Assembly (NCBI GenBank): GCA_023129355.1
Contig: JAGMCC010000051.1
Span: 1-8,210, forward strand
From: Dehalococcoidia bacterium
GTDB lineage: Bacteria; Chloroflexota; Dehalococcoidia; E44-bin15
Length of the DNA: 8,210 nucleotides
Direction: 5' to 3'
Of this stretch, positions 5,990 through 8,210 are shown in pieces. The translations under genes were made by a program, and so were the position numbers. The notes under the pieces are model-generated. The model did no database searches and was not told where the DNA came from. It saw only the letters and a list, made by a program, of their open reading frames with translations. The stretch's first letter is position 1. Each line of letters begins with the position of its first letter.

Positions 5990-6997
5990 TTATTTCTTCC
6001 CCTGCGCTCGCCGCCATTGGACATAGATCCTGGTGCCCTCATCCATCGAAATCTTGGGCTCCCATCCCAGCTCCTTCCTGAATTTGGAGCCGTCGATGTA
6101 CATCCCGTCTTCGAAGAGTCGCAGATCGGTACGGGTTAGAAAGGGCATCTGTTTGGCACGCCGCAACTTCGCCCACCACTCCATCAACGCAGCTACGGCG
6201 TAGACTAGACCTAAGGGAATGTTCCATTGGCGCTCCGACTTGCCCAAGGCCCGGGCGAGGGCAGCAGCGAAGTCGCGAAACCGACGCTCTTCGGGTGGGG
6301 CTATGTTGTAGACCTGTCCCACGGTTCGGTCACTGCTGGCTGCCAGGATGGCACAGTCAGCGACGTCGGAGGCGAAAACCAGGGCTGACCTTGGATTCGA
6401 CTTTCCCGGCCACATTACGATGGGCCTATTCACAAAACCGAAAAACCGGTCGGTGAGGAGCCGGTCCCTCGGTCCGTAGATCATCGATGGCCTGATCACA
6501 GTGACCTGGAGCTTACCCTGTTTGTGGTAGTCAAGGGCCATCTTGTCGGCCTGCAGTTTGGCCCAGTGATAGTAGGTATCGAGATTGAAGGCTAGTTCGG
6601 GCGACGTTGCCTCGTCGGCGGGGGTATCACGTGAATGGGCCTTTCCATAGATATCCGCGGAGCTGACGTAGAGAAATCGGGAGACCCCGGCCTCGGTGCT
6701 GGCCCTGAGCATATTCTCGGTGCCCTTCACGATGCAAGCCTCGAACTCCTCCCACACCCCCCATCCCGGTGTAACCTTGGCCGCAGCGTGGAATACCAGA
6801 TCGATCCCGTCAACCGCAGGGAGCAGGCTATCATAATCCTCGATGTCGCCGAAGACGATCTCAGCCCCGGTAGTTTTTAGGTGACTGATATTGGATGTCA
6901 CACGGGCTAAGGCGCGCACCTCATGGCCCTGCGCCAGCAGGGCTTCTACAATGTGGCTCCCTAAAAGTCCCGTGGCCCCGGTAACCAGGGCCTTCAT
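5990..6997 (-). CDS. Extended SDR, NAD(P)-dependent epimerase/3-beta-HSD-like (copy 1)
   Basis: A 335-residue extended short-chain dehydrogenase/reductase. The N-terminal Rossmann motif is VTGATGLLGSHI with Gly7, Gly10 and Gly13. The catalytic set is visible as Ser112/Ser113 (YVSSADIYG) and Tyr143-x3-Lys147 (YHWAK). RPSMIYGPRD (169-178) and the C-terminal SKFRKELGWEP (304-314) are typical of the NAD-dependent epimerase/dehydratase and 3-beta-hydroxysteroid dehydrogenase group. The hydrophobic stretch near 260-275 may be a membrane-touching helix, as in 3-beta-HSD-like proteins. The enzyme should oxidise or reduce a secondary alcohol/ketone, or epimerise a nucleotide sugar. The acyl-CoA neighbours favour a hydroxyacyl or isoprenoid/steroid-like substrate. 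It is a paralogue of the gene at 7123-8133, which lies upstream in the operon by 125 bp. The ribosome binding site is weak (AGGGATGG). Confidence 0.87.
   Translation of the reverse strand: MKALVTGATGLLGSHIVEALLAQGHEVRALARVTSNISHLKTTGAEIVFGDIEDYDSLLPAVDGIDLVFHAAAKVTPGWGVWEEFEACIVKGTENMLRASTEAGVSRFLYVSSADIYGKAHSRDTPADEATSPELAFNLDTYYHWAKLQADKMALDYHKQGKLQVTVIRPSMIYGPRDRLLTDRFFGFVNRPIVMWPGKSNPRSALVFASDVADCAILAASSDRTVGQVYNIAPPEERRFRDFAAALARALGKSERQWNIPLGLVYAVAALMEWWAKLRRAKQMPFLTRTDLRLFEDGMYIDGSKFRKELGWEPKISMDEGTRIYVQWRRAQGKK
6825..6961 (-). repeat. Duplicated 5' segment of the SDR pair, copy 1
   Basis: This 137-bp part of the first SDR gene aligns without gaps to 7961-8097 with 11 differences by hand count, about 92% identity. 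It encodes residues about 13-57. The last 117 bp of the two genes are only about 81% identical and the middle parts are lower still, so this is a locally conserved patch in a tandem duplicate. Confidence 0.75.
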
Positions 6998-7122
6998 GCT
7001 GCCATCCCTACGTGAGCTATATCTGCGCCTACTACCTCTCCTTTGCTTCCACCTTCGATTCCACTCCTCGTAGTGAGCCTAATCATTAACTTAACCCCTT
7101 TTAATCGAGAGTGACCGCTGAA

Positions 7123-8133
7123 CTATTTCTTCCCTTGCGACCGACGCCATTGGACGTAGAGCCTAGTGCCCTCCTCTACCGAGACCTTGGGTTCCCATCC
7201 CAACTCCCTCCTGGCTTTAGAACCATCGATGTGCATCCCCTGGTTGAGAAACCGCATGCCAGAACGGGTTAGATAGGGTATATTCTTCTGCCGCCGCAGC
7301 CGCGCCCAACTCTCCATCGATGCGCACCATAGGTAGCCGACGAAGTACGGTATAGTTATCTGAATCTTGCGCCCGCCTATAGCCCGTATCATGGCATCGC
7401 CATAATCACGAAACCAGATCACCTCTGGGGGAGCGATGTTATATATCTCTCCCACCGCCTTATCGCTGGTGGCAGCAAGAATGATACAATCAGCCACGTC
7501 GGTAACATAGACTATGGCTGTTCGAGGATTCGACCTCCCTGGCCACACTATAATGGGCACGCTGAATTGACGGTAGGATTTATCGCTGAGGAGTTTATCC
7601 CGGGGGCCATAGACCATACAGGGCCTGGCCACGGTTACCGAAAGCTTGCCCTGTTTGTGGTAGTCGAGAGCTATCTGCTCAGCCTGTAGCTTGGCATGGT
7701 CATAGAAGGTATCATATTTGAAAGTAGCAATCCAAGGGGGTGTGGACTCATCGGCAGGGGTGTCTCCATAAGAGGCTTCACCTAACACGGTGCCGGAGCT
7801 GATGTAGACAAAGCGTTTGACCCCAGCCTCGGCGCTGGCGCGAAGCATATTCTCGGTGCCCTTAACCGTGGTCTTCTCGAAATCCTCCCACTTTCCCCAT
7901 CCCGGCATCACCCGGGCTGCGGCATGGATCACCACGTCCACCCCCTCGACAATGGGGCATAGGCTATCATAATCCTCAATGTCGCCGAAGACGATCTCAG
8001 CCTCGGTAGTTTTTAAGTGGCTGATGTTGGATGTCACACGGGCTAAAACACGCACCTCATGGCCCTGCTCCAGCAGGCGTTCTACAATGTGGCTCCCAAT
8101 ATATCCAGTGCCACCGGTAACCAGCATCTTCAT
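7123..8133 (-). CDS. Extended SDR, NAD(P)-dependent epimerase/3-beta-HSD-like (copy 2)
   Basis: A 336-residue paralogue of the downstream gene at 5990-6997. It has VTGGTGYIGSHI (Gly7, Gly10, Gly13) for the dinucleotide, Ser112/Ser113 in YISSGTVLG, Tyr144-x3-Lys148 (YDHAK), RPCMVYGPRD, and the C-terminal SKARRELGWEP. All catalytic residues are present, so both copies should be active. The copies differ most in the substrate half (about residues 185-300) and around residues 114-142, where copy 2 has SGTVLGEASYG in place of SADIYGKAHSR. Different substrates or opposite directions of a redox pair are therefore plausible. The start ATG at 8133 has a good site, AGGAGGG at 8138-8144. It is the first visible gene of the minus-strand series; the promoter is not seen in the 77 bp left to the window edge. 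OleD-like reduction of a keto acid is another possible role. Confidence 0.87.
   Translation of the reverse strand: MKMLVTGGTGYIGSHIVERLLEQGHEVRVLARVTSNISHLKTTEAEIVFGDIEDYDSLCPIVEGVDVVIHAAARVMPGWGKWEDFEKTTVKGTENMLRASAEAGVKRFVYISSGTVLGEASYGDTPADESTPPWIATFKYDTFYDHAKLQAEQIALDYHKQGKLSVTVARPCMVYGPRDKLLSDKSYRQFSVPIIVWPGRSNPRTAIVYVTDVADCIILAATSDKAVGEIYNIAPPEVIWFRDYGDAMIRAIGGRKIQITIPYFVGYLWCASMESWARLRRQKNIPYLTRSGMRFLNQGMHIDGSKARRELGWEPKVSVEEGTRLYVQWRRSQGKK
7961..8097 (-). repeat. Duplicated 5' segment of the SDR pair, copy 2
   Basis: Partner of 6825-6961. The two segments are gapless and about 92% identical, in direct orientation 1136 bp apart. The protein segment they share includes LARVTSNISHLKTT and EIVFGDIEDYDSL with one residue between (Gly44 in copy 1, Glu44 in copy 2). 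They could be a substrate for recombination that would fuse the two genes into one. Confidence 0.75.
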
Positions 8134-8210
8134 TATGCCCTCCTCACTGAACCATAGTTACCTCTATGCCAATTAGCCTCCCCTCGCTCCCACTACCCTA
8201 TCGCCACTTC

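Noticed and set aside
8134..8210. Promoter for the minus-strand operon
   Set aside because: Apart from the ribosome binding site I found no -35/-10 pair with acceptable spacing; the promoter, or further upstream genes, probably lie beyond the window.

Overview
The window looks like a fragment of an uncultivated anaerobic or microaerophilic bacterium. My best guess is Chloroflexota of the Dehalococcoidia type. The basis is a tiny DUF5679-like zinc-ribbon gene, an HMG-CoA-synthase-like protein fused to a DUF35 domain, a CaiB/racemase-family protein, a cysteine-rich ferredoxin, and strong AGGAGG ribosome binding sites on most genes. The taxonomic call is inference and could be wrong (Desulfobacterota is an alternative). 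No rRNA, tRNA, CRISPR array, transposase or integrase was found.

Layout. Positions 1-237 (+) hold the C-terminal end of a crotonase-family enoyl-CoA hydratase/isomerase. A gene-poor stretch of about 350 bp follows, ending in a good sigma70-type promoter (588-616). That promoter drives a 46-residue four-cysteine protein (644-784, +). The gap between this gene and the convergent gene on the other strand (785-942) is rich in inverted repeats. From 943 to 8133 all genes are on the minus strand, transcribed right to left: two related extended SDR (epimerase/3-beta-HSD-like) proteins, a Cys-rich dicluster ferredoxin, an alpha-methylacyl-CoA racemase/CoA-transferase, an HMG-CoA-synthase-like/DUF35 fusion, and an SCP2-type thiolase. 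Gaps are 38-125 bp, compatible with one operon or two overlapping transcription units. The operon promoter is not visible and probably lies beyond 8210.

How the genes may work together (inference). The set reads as an acyl-CoA pathway. The racemase/transferase handles branched or activated acyl-CoA. The SDRs would oxidise or reduce a hydroxy/keto group. The thiolase together with the HMGS-DUF35 protein would cleave or form C-C bonds, and the ferredoxin would pass electrons to or from an unseen redox partner. Thiolase + HMGS + DUF35 recalls the archaeal acetoacetyl-CoA thiolase/HMGCS/DUF35 channelling complex. Thiolase + DUF35 also recalls BbsAB of anaerobic toluene degradation and the Ltp2/ChsH2 aldolase of steroid side-chain degradation. 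The HMGS-like domain lacks the normal catalytic cysteine, so plain HMG-CoA synthesis for a mevalonate pathway is unlikely. The substrate cannot be read from the sequence.
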